A stretch of 64,000 nt of DNA from Thermoplasmata archaeon (lineage in GTDB: Archaea > Thermoplasmatota > Thermoplasmata > Thermoplasmatales > Thermoplasmataceae): assembly GCA_021809755.1 (NCBI GenBank), contig JAJZJZ010000002.1, positions 31,731 through 95,730 on the forward strand, written 5' to 3'. The stretch's first letter is position 1; every line of letters begins with the position of its first letter. A program made the translations under genes and the position numbers. Under the pieces are notes generated by a model, which was not told where the DNA came from, ran no database searches, and saw only the letters and a program-made list of their open reading frames with translations. This document shows, piece after piece, positions 1-9,730 of the stretch.

Positions 1-1
1 A

Positions 2-700
2 CAGTCTTTGTTATATTCGGACTATGGAAGAAGAGTTGCAATAGCACATAATTTATTAAATGGAATTAGAAAAAATATGATCACACTTTTAAAGAAATTT
101 GGGAATAGTGGAGAGGATATCGTATTTGATTTAACAGATAACACTATTGAGAGTTTAATGCTTTCAGAAGCTAGAATGAGACGAATATACTACTCTAAGT
201 TGGATCAGCTTTTGCCTGAAGAATTCAGAATAATTACTCGAGAGAAAAGACCACCTACAAACTATGGTAATTCCCTACTTTCTTTTGGAAACTCTTTGCT
301 CTATTCAGAATTTGTAACTCAGGCGAGAAAGACTTCTATAAATATAACTATTCCATTTTATCATTCCCCAGAGTCTGGAAGATTTGCATTGGCATTGGAT
401 CTCTCGGAAGTTTTCAAACCAGGTTTAGTAGATCGACTTGTATTGAGTCTTGTAAAGCAGGGAATAATTAGGCCGAATGATGATCACTTCCATTCAATAG
501 GAAACGGAATCCTGCTGAATGAAAGGGGAAGGAAAGTTTTTGTTGAAAATTGGGAAAACTGGTTGGATTCTGCATCATATAATAATAAATTCAAGAGAAA
601 GATTTCGCATAGGGAGATGATTAGGATGGAAATCCACAAGTATGCCAAAGAGGTAGAAGGAATAGAGGATTATAAACCCATAAGACTGCCTGGTGATTAG
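2..700 (+). CDS. cas1: CRISPR-associated endonuclease Cas1, C-terminal part (gene continues upstream of the window)
   Basis: Frame is open to the window edge. LSEARMRRIYYSKLDQLLP, NYGNSLLSFGNSLLYSEF and HSPESGRFALALDLSEVFKP are typical Cas1 blocks. Followed by cas2 and a CRISPR array. Confidence 0.93.
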   Translation, partial: QSLLYSDYGRRVAIAHNLLNGIRKNMITLLKKFGNSGEDIVFDLTDNTIESLMLSEARMRRIYYSKLDQLLPEEFRIITREKRPPTNYGNSLLSFGNSLLYSEFVTQARKTSINITIPFYHSPESGRFALALDLSEVFKPGLVDRLVLSLVKQGIIRPNDDHFHSIGNGILLNERGRKVFVENWENWLDSASYNNKFKRKISHREMIRMEIHKYAKEVEGIEDYKPIRLPGD

Positions 701-701
701 A

Positions 702-956
702 ATGCATGTCATTATTGCTTATGATGTTACTGCAAACAGAACTGATAAATTTAAGAAAATTTGCCAGATATATCTCCTAAGAATTCAGAACAGTGTTTTT
801 GAAGGGGATCTAACTGAAGCTCAACTAATGAGAATTAAAGATATATTAGTTAAGGAAGTGAAAGAGGAGGAAACTGTAAGAATATGGTTAACTTCAAAGA
901 TCCTGAAGTCCATAAACATTGGAACTAGAAAGGATGTGGAAGATGGATTTATATAA
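702..956 (+). CDS. cas2: CRISPR-associated endoribonuclease Cas2
   Basis: MHVIIAYDVTANRTDKFKKICQIYLLRIQNSVFEGDLT is a Cas2 fold signature. Overlaps the cas1 end. ATG at 702 preferred over the ORF-track start at 693. Confidence 0.93.
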   Translation: MHVIIAYDVTANRTDKFKKICQIYLLRIQNSVFEGDLTEAQLMRIKDILVKEVKEEETVRIWLTSKILKSINIGTRKDVEDGFI

Positions 957-1107
957 GAGTATGATTAGATCAGTTTAAGTACCAAAAATTAAAGAATCGG
1001 GAATAACCCCCATGTTGACATAAAAAGGATTTTATATGACTTTGATTAACCTTTCATCGGAAGGAAAAAACTTTAAATCTGTTATATATAGTTTTGTGAG
1101 ATTACTT
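957..1107 (+). promoter_or_regulatory. Putative CRISPR leader
   Basis: AT-rich non-coding stretch between cas2 and the first repeat (1108), including ctttaaat/tatatata near the repeat. Confidence 0.6.
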
Positions 1108-1138
1108 GTCAGAAATTTACTCTATAAGAGATTGATAC
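1108..1138 (+). CRISPR. Leader-proximal CRISPR repeat isolated from the main array by an IS
   Basis: GTCAGAAATTTACTCTATAAGAGATTGATAC, identical to the array repeat, followed by a spacer interrupted at 1169/1170. Confidence 0.95.
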
Positions 1139-1270
1139 TCCCATGGATTAACTGAGACGATCTCGGTTCTGTCAATGCCAAACGAATTTTCCTCAAAAAC
1201 GCCAAAATAAAAATCCCCAAAAACGCCAATTGAAATTTCCCCATTTCATAACGGAGATGGGGGAATTGGC

Positions 1271-2464
1271 GTGTTTAGGGATGAGAGGTGGCATATGATA
1301 AGAAACATGGCGGAAAATGGGATGAAAATATCCGAGATAGCTAAGGAACTTAACATGGACAGAAAGACTGTGAAGAAATACGTAAAATCAAGAACTGTTC
1401 CCAAATACGGGCAGCGAAAGAAGACGGGATTGAAACTCGATCCATACAGGGATTACATTAGAGATCGAATCAACAAATACAATCTCTCAGCTGTAAGGAT
1501 TCTTGAAGAGATCAGGAAGAAGGGATATAATGGCGGATACTCCACACTGAAAACCTATTGCGCCACACTGAGAAAGGATCGTGCCATCAATGCGGTGATC
1601 AGATATGAAACAGAACCGGGAAGACAGGCACAGGTGGATTTCGGTGAATTCGGTCACATTGAGATTGATAAAGTGTGGAAGAAGCTCTATGCATTCTCAT
1701 ATATACTTGGATATTCACGGTATAGATATGTGGAATTCACTGTTGACATATCAACACAGAACCTCATCAAGATGCACCTCAATGCATTCAGGTATACCGG
1801 AGGAATACCTTCTGAAATTCTTTATGACAACATGAAACAGGTTGTCCTGGAGAGGAAGATCAAAACATCCGAATCGAAATTCAATGAAGCATTCATGAGG
1901 TTATCTGAACACTATGGGTTCACCGTGAGACTCTGCTGGCCTTATAGACCACAAACGAAGGGAAAGGTTGAACGTAACATTGGATATCTAAGGAGTAACT
2001 TCTTCAGCGGTCGTACTTTTGAATCTCTTCAGGATACAAATACACAGTGCAGTAAATGGCTTATTGAGGCAAACGGAAAGGTAAATACAACCACAGGGAA
2101 GATACCTTCAGATTCTGTAAAGGAAGAGATTCTGATCACCATGAACGGTATACCGGAATTCACTTACAGCATAACCAATACACGAAAGATATCAAGGGAA
2201 TGCTATGTCAATTACAATTCCAACAGGTATTCCGTTCCATGGAAATATGCGGGAAGAGAATGCACAGTAAAGGAAGAGAACGGAAAGATCCGAATACAAA
2301 TAGATTCTGAGATTGTTGAACATGAGATGCTTGCAGGGTCATTTGGAATATCCAGAAAGAAAGAACACTTTGACGGTCTTCTAAAGGCAATAAGGGATCA
2401 GAATGTGAAGAACTATTCCGTTGAAGTGCAGAAACGTGATCTGAAAGATTTCGAGGTGTTATAA
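1271..2464 (+). CDS. istA: IS21-family transposase IstA
   Basis: N-terminal HTH (ISEIAKELNMDRKTVKKYV), RQAQVDFGEFG, LYDNMKQVV and YRPQTKGKVERNIGYLR DDE-type motifs. Confidence 0.95.
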   Translation: MFRDERWHMIRNMAENGMKISEIAKELNMDRKTVKKYVKSRTVPKYGQRKKTGLKLDPYRDYIRDRINKYNLSAVRILEEIRKKGYNGGYSTLKTYCATLRKDRAINAVIRYETEPGRQAQVDFGEFGHIEIDKVWKKLYAFSYILGYSRYRYVEFTVDISTQNLIKMHLNAFRYTGGIPSEILYDNMKQVVLERKIKTSESKFNEAFMRLSEHYGFTVRLCWPYRPQTKGKVERNIGYLRSNFFSGRTFESLQDTNTQCSKWLIEANGKVNTTTGKIPSDSVKEEILITMNGIPEFTYSITNTRKISRECYVNYNSNRYSVPWKYAGRECTVKEENGKIRIQIDSEIVEHEMLAGSFGISRKKEHFDGLLKAIRDQNVKNYSVEVQKRDLKDFEVL

Positions 2465-3226
2465 TTGGATATCTACGAAAGAGTTCATGAGTATCTGAAT
2501 CGTCTGGGTTTATCCGTAACTGAACAGATTATGGACAACTATCTGGAAACTGCAAAGAACAAACCGTTCATGGAGATTTTCGATCATCTCCTGGAACAGG
2601 AGGTGAAGAATCTGAAATCAAAGAAAGTGGAAATGAAATTGAACTATTCAGGTCTTCCCTTCAGGAAGACTTTGGAAACATTTGATTTCTCATTTCAACC
2701 ATCCATTGAGAGGAAGGTTATTGACGATCTCATGACCATGCGGTTCATTCACAATAAGGAGAATGTCGTGTTTCTGGGACCACCGGGTGTTGGCAAAACA
2801 CATTTATCTGTTGCACTTGGAATGCAGGCTGCCTTCTCTGATATATCCATATATTATATCACGGCGGTGAAGCTTGTTCAGATATTGAGAAAGGATTTCC
2901 TCTCATCGAAACTGTCATACCGTCTTGCAACCTATGCAAGGTTTCCGTTGATGATAGTTGATGAGATTGGATATCTTCCCCTTACAAGAGAAGAATCCAA
3001 TTTATTCTTCCAGTTTGTTTCATCAAGATATGAGAAGCATTCCACCATATACACCTCAAACAAATCGTTCTCAGAATGGGGTGAGGTACTTGGCGATTCT
3101 GTCATGGCATCTGCTGTCCTTGATCGTATTCTGCATCATTGCAGTGTGGTGAACATAAGAGGAGAATCATTCAGACTAAAAGAGAGAAAGAAGTTGGGCA
3201 ATACAAATATAAGTGAGATGAAATAA
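2465..3226 (+). CDS. istB: IS21-family helper ATPase IstB
   Basis: Walker A FLGPPGVGKTHL, Walker B LMIVDEIGYLPL; directly follows istA. Confidence 0.96.
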   Translation: MDIYERVHEYLNRLGLSVTEQIMDNYLETAKNKPFMEIFDHLLEQEVKNLKSKKVEMKLNYSGLPFRKTLETFDFSFQPSIERKVIDDLMTMRFIHNKENVVFLGPPGVGKTHLSVALGMQAAFSDISIYYITAVKLVQILRKDFLSSKLSYRLATYARFPLMIVDEIGYLPLTREESNLFFQFVSSRYEKHSTIYTSNKSFSEWGEVLGDSVMASAVLDRILHHCSVVNIRGESFRLKERKKLGNTNISEMK

Positions 3227-3309
3227 AATGATAGAAAATCTAAATATGAGTGGGGAAATTTATATTGGCGATTTTGGGGAATATTCAACTGGCGTTGACA
3301 GTTCCGGCT

Positions 3310-5207
3310 GTCAGAAATTTACTCTATAAGAGATTGATACGGGATTCCGTCAGATTCTCCGACAAATATTCTTCCGGTCAGAAATTTACTCTATAAGAGA
3401 TTGATACCAGTCGGTGCAGACAAACAACATGAATCCCCTCATAGTCAGAAATTTACTCTATAAGAGATTGATACAAAGATAAGGCCGAGGAATCTCATAA
3501 TAGATCTCTGGTCAGAAATTTACTCTATAAGAGATTGATACAATGCCTTCGAAGATCTGGTCTTTCATAATGTGCAGTCAGAAATTTACTCTATAAGAGA
3601 TTGATACATGAAAAAAGAGGAGGAACCATGAGGCATCTACTAAGTCAGAAATTTACTCTATAAGAGATTGATACCCAATCGGTATGTGCTTATTCTCAGT
3701 TCCATCCTTCGTCAGAAATTTACTCTATAAGAGATTGATACCTCATAGGATTGACAGCTGCCATAGTGATTGATTTGTCAGAAATTTACTCTATAAGAGA
3801 TTGATACGCACGAAATGCACACCGAAATCGGTATGGAGAAGATGTCAGAAATTTACTCTATAAGAGATTGATACATGTAACCATTCAGAAAAGTCATATT
3901 CGGTGTTGATGTCAGAAATTTACTCTATAAGAGATTGATACTACCCTCATTTCCCACATCAACGGAAAGCTTACCATGTCAGAAATTTACTCTATAAGAG
4001 ATTGATACAAAATTGATGAATAAAAAAATTATGGTGGGGATCAGTCAGAAATTTACTCTATAAGAGATTGATACTAAGGGAGATTATAAAGAAGCCATCT
4101 TTCTGGGGTTGTCAGAAATTTACTCTATAAGAGATTGATACCGATTCTCCTAACAACTCAATCATTATCTGATCTAGTCAGAAATTTACTCTATAAGAGA
4201 TTGATACCAGCTAAAGGCTACAATCCTAAGCGGAACTTTCTTGGTCAGAAATTTACTCTATAAGAGATTGATACTCCGGATCACATCCATCATGATTTCT
4301 TGTAGATCGGTCAGAAATTTACTCTATAAGAGATTGATACAGGGAGAATGGGCAGCGGTAAATCCACACTCCTAAGGTCAGAAATTTACTCTATAAGAGA
4401 TTGATACCTATTACCATTCCTCGTGCATGGAGTTCATAAGGAGTCAGAAATTTACTCTATAAGAGATTGATACAAGGGCAGTACATCCATGGTCTTTGAT
4501 ACAGTCGAGGTCAGAAATTTACTCTATAAGAGATTGATACCTAACAGAATACCCAATAAATATAGGAACAAACGCCGTCAGAAATTTACTCTATAAGAGA
4601 TTGATACAGGGCAAACACAATTCCCAGGGTGAGGAATACAAGGGTCAGAAATTTACTCTATAAGAGATTGATACCAGAGGAAGTGATCTTATCATCGGAA
4701 AGTGGCACATGTCAGAAATTTACTCTATAAGAGATTGATACGCACTGCACGGACAAACACCCTATCGCCAGCCTTAAGTCAGAAATTTACTCTATAAGAG
4801 ATTGATACGAAACACTTTAAGCTCTTGGGCAGGCTCGAGGAGCAGTCAGAAATTTACTCTATAAGAGATTGATACTCATCGAATGTCAATTGAAATGACA
4901 TTTTATGTCCCGTCAGAAATTTACTCTATAAGAGATTGATACATAAGCAGGATACCCAATTGCACAATGATCTAAAAGTCAGAAATTTACTCTATAAGAG
5001 ATTGATACGTGAATGTAACGGAATTTCCAACATCTGTTGGGTGTCAGAAATTTACTCTATAAGAGATTGATACCAGAACACTTTCACGGCTGCCGGAAAT
5101 GCAACTCTGTCAGAAATTTACTCTATAAGAGATTGATACTAGATGAAGCACACCGCATTAAATCGCTCAATTCGGGGTCAGAAATTTACTCTATAAGAGA
5201 TTGATAC
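3310..5207 (+). CRISPR. CRISPR array, 29 contiguous repeats of 31 bp with about 36-37 nt spacers (30 repeats including the one at 1108)
   Basis: GTCAGAAATTTACTCTATAAGAGATTGATAC recurs about every 67 nt from 3310 to 5177. Confidence 0.98.
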
Positions 5208-5215
5208 CAGAGTAA

Positions 5216-5280
5216 TCGCCGGTTGATAATTGTGCATTTTTGCCGGAATAAAAATGATCCAGGTCGCCGGTTTAATTTTG
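5216..5280. mobile_element. Relic terminus of another IS21-like element
   Basis: Two imperfect copies, GCCGGaataaaAaTGATCCA and GCCGGtttaatTtTGATCCA, after ttgataattgtgca; the arrangement resembles multiple terminal repeats of IS21-family ends. Confidence 0.45.
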
Positions 5281-5301
5281 ATCCATTTGCTCATCAGTAG
5301 A

Positions 5302-5640
5302 TCAAAAAGCACATCCAGAATTCCTATTTGACTCGACAATAATGGCAACAAAGGACTTGGCTCTAATCAGTTTTGACGCGATGAATATCCTCATGTTAAC
5401 AGCTATTATCTTCACTCTGGATACAAAGTTCATTAGAATCCATATGTTGTACAGAAGGATTGCCTGATAGAAATGTAACTGCCTGAGGTTATGCCTCTTG
5501 GATGTTGCTTTTGCAAGGAATTTCCGAATCATGCAATATTGTGTTTCTCTCCCTATCTCTTTCGGTACAGTTTTAAAATCTTCTTTGGTGGGATGTTCAC
5601 GTTTGTCACTAAACTCAGTTAAAATTATCATCAGTGTCAA
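5302..5640 (-). pseudogene. C-terminal fragment of a DDE-type transposase
   Basis: RHNLRQLHFYQAILLYNIWILMNF resembles C-terminal helices of IS4/IS5-like transposases; no catalytic core present. Confidence 0.45.
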
Positions 5641-5696
5641 AAATAAGCTTATCTAAAGAGCTTTCCAGTAATTAAAGGGTCGATGATGAATAGAAC

Positions 5697-6917
5697 TCAA
5701 CTAACTTTCAATCCGCCTCTGTAAACAGAATTCACAATTCCACTTGCCCATTTATAAGGTATTTCACAGGGGTTATCAACATTTAAAATTAAAAAATTAG
5801 CCCTCTTTCCAGGTTCAATGGTTCCCATTCTGTCAATCGCTCCTAAGGATGCAGCAGAATTAATTGTTGCAGCATTAATCGCCTCGTTACTTGTCATACC
5901 ACAGTTCTTCACTGCAAGATGAATAGAGAAAAGCATGTTAGGGATAGGCGATAGAGGGGAGCAATCCGTTCCCAATGCAACAGGAACATTCCTGTCAATG
6001 AAGTTTCTAGCATTGGGAAACTTTTCATTAAGTGAAAATGCCGTTATGGGGAGCAAGGTAGCAATTACTCCATTTCTTTTCATGATTTCAATTCCATTCA
6101 TATCTGTTTTCAGAAGATGATCTGCAGAAATTATTTTGTGTTTATCGGATAACTTAAGGCATCCAATATTTGAAATTTCATCTGAATGGATTCTGATTTT
6201 AATTCCAAGTTTATCACACGCTTCAAAAAATCTATTGGTCTGTTCAGGGGTAAAGGCGCCTTCATCGCAGAAGCAATCTCCAAAATCCACCATTCCAGAG
6301 ATTTCAGGAAGCACCTTTTCAACGACGAAATCTGTGTAATGATCTCCATCAAATTCTGGTGGAATAGAATGCATTCCAAGAAAAGTGGTTACGACATCCA
6401 CAATTTCCATGGATTTCAATTTAACGGCAGCATTCAGAATAGCTCTCTCTGTATCCAGATCCAATCCGTAACCGGATTTTACTTCCAAACATGTTACCCC
6501 ACTTCTTATCTCCTGCTTTATCCTGCTCATGGAATCTTCAAGTATCTGATCAGAAGTTTTTCCTCTCGTGTCCCTGACAGTTTTCAGGATTCCATTTCCT
6601 TTCTTCAGGATATCAACATAAGTCTCTCCTCGTATCCTCTGGTAAAATTCTTCCGTTCTATTTCCTGAATACAGAATATGTGTATGTGAATCTACGAATC
6701 CCGGCAGAATCCCCAGGCCGGTGCAATCTATAACTTCTCCATTATTTTCGCTTAGGTAAGATTCAGCCACCCTGTTTGGAACAATTGATTTGATATTGCC
6801 GTTCTCCTCTATGATCGAGTGTTCATATGTGAGTTCCATATGATCCTGTTCCTTTCCCCTAAGAGGTCCATTGGCCTTTGTGGTTACAATAAATTTGGGA
6901 TTGTAAAACACTTTCAA
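5697..6917 (-). CDS. hutI: Imidazolonepropionase
   Basis: Amidohydrolase signature GFVDSHTH; ALGTDCSPLSPIPNMLFSIHLA; KSGYGLDLDTE; full-length 406 aa. Confidence 0.9.
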   Translation of the reverse strand: MKVFYNPKFIVTTKANGPLRGKEQDHMELTYEHSIIEENGNIKSIVPNRVAESYLSENNGEVIDCTGLGILPGFVDSHTHILYSGNRTEEFYQRIRGETYVDILKKGNGILKTVRDTRGKTSDQILEDSMSRIKQEIRSGVTCLEVKSGYGLDLDTERAILNAAVKLKSMEIVDVVTTFLGMHSIPPEFDGDHYTDFVVEKVLPEISGMVDFGDCFCDEGAFTPEQTNRFFEACDKLGIKIRIHSDEISNIGCLKLSDKHKIISADHLLKTDMNGIEIMKRNGVIATLLPITAFSLNEKFPNARNFIDRNVPVALGTDCSPLSPIPNMLFSIHLAVKNCGMTSNEAINAATINSAASLGAIDRMGTIEPGKRANFLILNVDNPCEIPYKWASGIVNSVYRGGLKVS

Positions 6918-6927
6918 AACATCACCA

Positions 6928-7644
6928 TCAAAATATCACTCCTGAAAAATAAGAGAGGAATGTTGCAACAACGGATGCAAGAATTGGTACCATGAACGGT
7001 ATTCGATACATGGAATATTTTCTGTCTCCAAAAACTTTAGTGGAATATTTGACTGGGTTGAGATCTTCCTTAAACGGGGAATATATGAGGTACATCTTTC
7101 CGAAAGTTTTTTTGTTTATCATCCCCACAAAGGGAAACGACAGAGCTGACATGAAACCAAGATTCATTATGAGGAGAAAGGAAAGAGGGAATATGGAATT
7201 CAGGTCTGAATAATAAGATGCGGCAGATATGGATAATGGTGCAATACTTCCAAGGATTGCAATGATCCCCTTAATATCACCAATGCCAAAGAGCTTTTCC
7301 ATATAACCTGCCACAAACATCAGAGAAACAAGGGTAAGTGTGAATCCATAGAAGAATCCAATAAAGAAGATCAATACAATCGAAATCAAAAGAAAAACAA
7401 TTCCCATCAAGAAATAAATGGAAATATCTGTTCTAAGGAAGGTAAAAATAAACACCAATATGAGGAGTATAATGAAAATAGATGGAACCGATGCAGCGTA
7501 GTCAATCACAGCACCTGTTGCCATAAGAGGAATGAAGAGATACGATTTCACGGACCTCTTCTTTATATCAGAAACTGATCCTATGAACAGACTCACTAAG
7601 GCAACAATGATAATTGCAACCATTTCATAATCATTCAACTGCAT
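6928..7644 (-). CDS. Type IV prepilin/preflagellin peptidase (A24 family)
   Basis: Paired aspartate motifs SDIKKRSV and GIGDIKGI in a polytopic membrane protein. Confidence 0.85.
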   Translation of the reverse strand: MQLNDYEMVAIIIVALVSLFIGSVSDIKKRSVKSYLFIPLMATGAVIDYAASVPSIFIILLILVFIFTFLRTDISIYFLMGIVFLLISIVLIFFIGFFYGFTLTLVSLMFVAGYMEKLFGIGDIKGIIAILGSIAPLSISAASYYSDLNSIFPLSFLLIMNLGFMSALSFPFVGMINKKTFGKMYLIYSPFKEDLNPVKYSTKVFGDRKYSMYRIPFMVPILASVVATFLSYFSGVIF

Positions 7645-7662
7645 ATTATCAGAACTCCAAAC

Positions 7663-8418
7663 TTACAGTTCATAGCATGAGGAACCCGTATCCTGAAGAG
7701 CGCATTCCATTGAACTGTATTTCATCTTACGGTTGTCCATAAAGGTCTTTACATGATTTAGGGCAAGCTCGGGGGTATTGTTTTCCCTGCTGATATGCAG
7801 AAGAAGAATCTTTGTCTTATTGGAAGCAATCTTTGACAGAGCTTCCCCAGTCTGCTCATTTGAAAGATGCCCGTATGGTCCAAGTATTCTCTTCTTCAAT
7901 TTCTCATGATACTTTCCATTCCTGAGCATCTCAACATCATGATTTGATTCCAGGGCAAGAATATCTGAATTTGACATTGGCTCGACCAGATCGTCAGGGA
8001 AATGTCCCATATCTGAAAACACGGATATCTTCTTCCCTTTGTATTCTATGACATAACCCACAGGATCAACGGCATCATGTGGAATCTTGTACGATTTAAT
8101 CAAAAAATTTCCAATAGCTGTTTCACCATTCATTCGGTAATATTTATCAACATTAAGGGCAAGTGCCGTCTTTTCCCTGAGATAGATATCAGCCTTAAGT
8201 TTCCTTGCAGCTGCATTAATCCCTGAACTATGGTCAGAGTGCTCATGGGTGACAAACACAGAGATATTCCTTTCAGAAAGACCAAGTTCGTCCATTCTTT
8301 TCTGAAATTTTATTGCTGAAATGCCGAAGTCAATGGTAATAATGTCATATTTATCCCAGATAATTGTGCAGTTTCCTCCACTGCCACTCCTGACAACACA
8401 AAACCCGCTTTCAATCAA
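7663..8418 (-). CDS. MBL-fold metallo-hydrolase (YycJ-like)
   Basis: SGSGGNCTII N-terminus, VTHEHSDHSSGI metal motif, SDMGHFPDD, LLLHIS. Confidence 0.88.
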   Translation of the reverse strand: MIESGFCVVRSGSGGNCTIIWDKYDIITIDFGISAIKFQKRMDELGLSERNISVFVTHEHSDHSSGINAAARKLKADIYLREKTALALNVDKYYRMNGETAIGNFLIKSYKIPHDAVDPVGYVIEYKGKKISVFSDMGHFPDDLVEPMSNSDILALESNHDVEMLRNGKYHEKLKKRILGPYGHLSNEQTGEALSKIASNKTKILLLHISRENNTPELALNHVKTFMDNRKMKYSSMECALQDTGSSCYEL

Positions 8419-8543
8419 TATTACACACTATGCAACACACAATAAAATATTATTGTTAAGCATTCACGTTTCCAGCACAGTCCAAAAAGAGTCATGGGAA
8501 CAAGTGGAAAAAATTACAATTCTTTGATCATAAGATCCATTAA

Positions 8544-8900
8544 TCATTTCCTCAGGTTACTTATCATTTTATTGTAATCATCCTCAGAAATCTCTCCCCT
8601 GGCATATCTCTCTTTCACTATCTTTTCGACATCGCTGTAATTATCCCTATGATGATTATCGCTGGAATCTCTGAACATCTCAAAGAAGAAATATATGAAG
8701 AGCAGAACAAAGATCACTGAAACTATTCCAATAATGGGCATAAAAATGATCATTCCGGTATATCCGCTACCCATCATTCCATAGGGTCCATAGGATCCAT
8801 TATATTTGTATCCACCGAATATTGCTGCCAAAGTCGCAACCACTGCCATAAGGACGATTAGTGCCATAACAATCCACAAAAACTTTTCCATCTTTTGCAT
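8544..8900 (-). CDS. Small membrane protein with C-terminal SHOCT-like domain
   Basis: Two TM segments, then VEKIVKERYARGEISEDDYNKMISNL. Confidence 0.75.
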   Translation of the reverse strand: MQKMEKFLWIVMALIVLMAVVATLAAIFGGYKYNGSYGPYGMMGSGYTGMIIFMPIIGIVSVIFVLLFIYFFFEMFRDSSDNHHRDNYSDVEKIVKERYARGEISEDDYNKMISNLRK

Positions 8901-8933
8901 GATTTATAATAATGCTGAAACAGTTCATAAGGT

Positions 8934-9452
8934 CTATCTGAAACGTGTTTCATCAAGAACAATTTCATTGGTAACACCCTTTCTCATTCTCACTATAATT
9001 CCCTTATTTTCAAGTGCTGTTAACGCTCTTGAAACGGATGCCTTTGACGTGTTGATTAAGGGAACCATTGCGCTCTGGAGCATTCTGTTTTCATGCGATT
9101 TTAGGAGGTGAATGATATCAAGTTCTGTCTCCGAAAACAATTTCCTGGCTGCTTTTTCATCTATAGAATCGCCTTCTGAAGATACCTTCTCACCGTAGTT
9201 TATTACGACAGGCCTTTTCGCCTGAATATTGTTGATCAAAGATGGCAATATCTTCCTTATACCCTCAATTGACCCAATTGATATGACAATATTTGCGCTC
9301 AATATGAAAAGGAAAAGTAACATCTGGATGCTGTCTATTTTTCCTCCAATATAAACGACAGCAGAAAAAATGGCAACAACCACGGCAATTATCATAACTG
9401 AAAGAAATAGGGAACCTGATAAGAATACCATTCTCCTTATTTTTTCATCCAT
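8934..9452 (-). CDS. Membrane-anchored winged-helix transcriptional regulator
   Basis: Two N-terminal TM segments, C-terminal wHTH ETELDIIHLLKSHENRMLQSAMVPLINTSKASVSRALTALENKGII. Confidence 0.75.
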   Translation of the reverse strand: MDEKIRRMVFLSGSLFLSVMIIAVVVAIFSAVVYIGGKIDSIQMLLFLFILSANIVISIGSIEGIRKILPSLINNIQAKRPVVINYGEKVSSEGDSIDEKAARKLFSETELDIIHLLKSHENRMLQSAMVPLINTSKASVSRALTALENKGIIVRMRKGVTNEIVLDETRFR

Positions 9453-9730
9453 GGAACTTCACAATACCAGTCACGTATAATTGCGACAAGGATACATATC
9501 AAAGTGATACATCATTATTGTCCTCAAATCACTTCAAATCAAATCGCTAAAAGACTTCATATATAATTTTAGAAGGTTGAATGATGCATGCAAGTTTGTT
9601 CTGTATCAACGCTTTCCAATGAGAATTAATTGGCGATAGACTGAAATTGATCTACCAGAGAAAATTCTTGCTCATTTTCTATGGAAAATCAAATTTGTGC
9701 AACTTTGAAAGTTGTTTAAAGAGATAAGAT

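Larger units (their letters stand above)
1170..3300 (+). mobile_element. Complete IS21-family insertion sequence (istA+istB)
   Basis: Ends TGTCAATGCC...GGCGTTGACA are inverted; internal terminal repeats of the aaaacgccaa type; flanked by direct repeat GTTC (1166-1169 and 3301-3304). Confidence 0.93.

Noticed and set aside
1605-1835. ORF inside istA (+ strand, 76 aa)
   Set aside because: Overlaps the well-supported IstA frame; its composition reflects out-of-frame reading.
2958-3152. ORF inside istB, with a duplicate at 36082-36276
   Set aside because: Out-of-frame shadow of istB; present twice only because the IS is present twice.
3310-5207. Possibility that CRISPR repeats are tandem coding repeats
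   Set aside because: Strict 31-bp repeats with unique 36-37 nt spacers next to cas1-cas2; no continuous frame.
6131-6668. Several ORFs on both strands inside hutI
   Set aside because: Antisense or out of frame to a full-length imidazolonepropionase.
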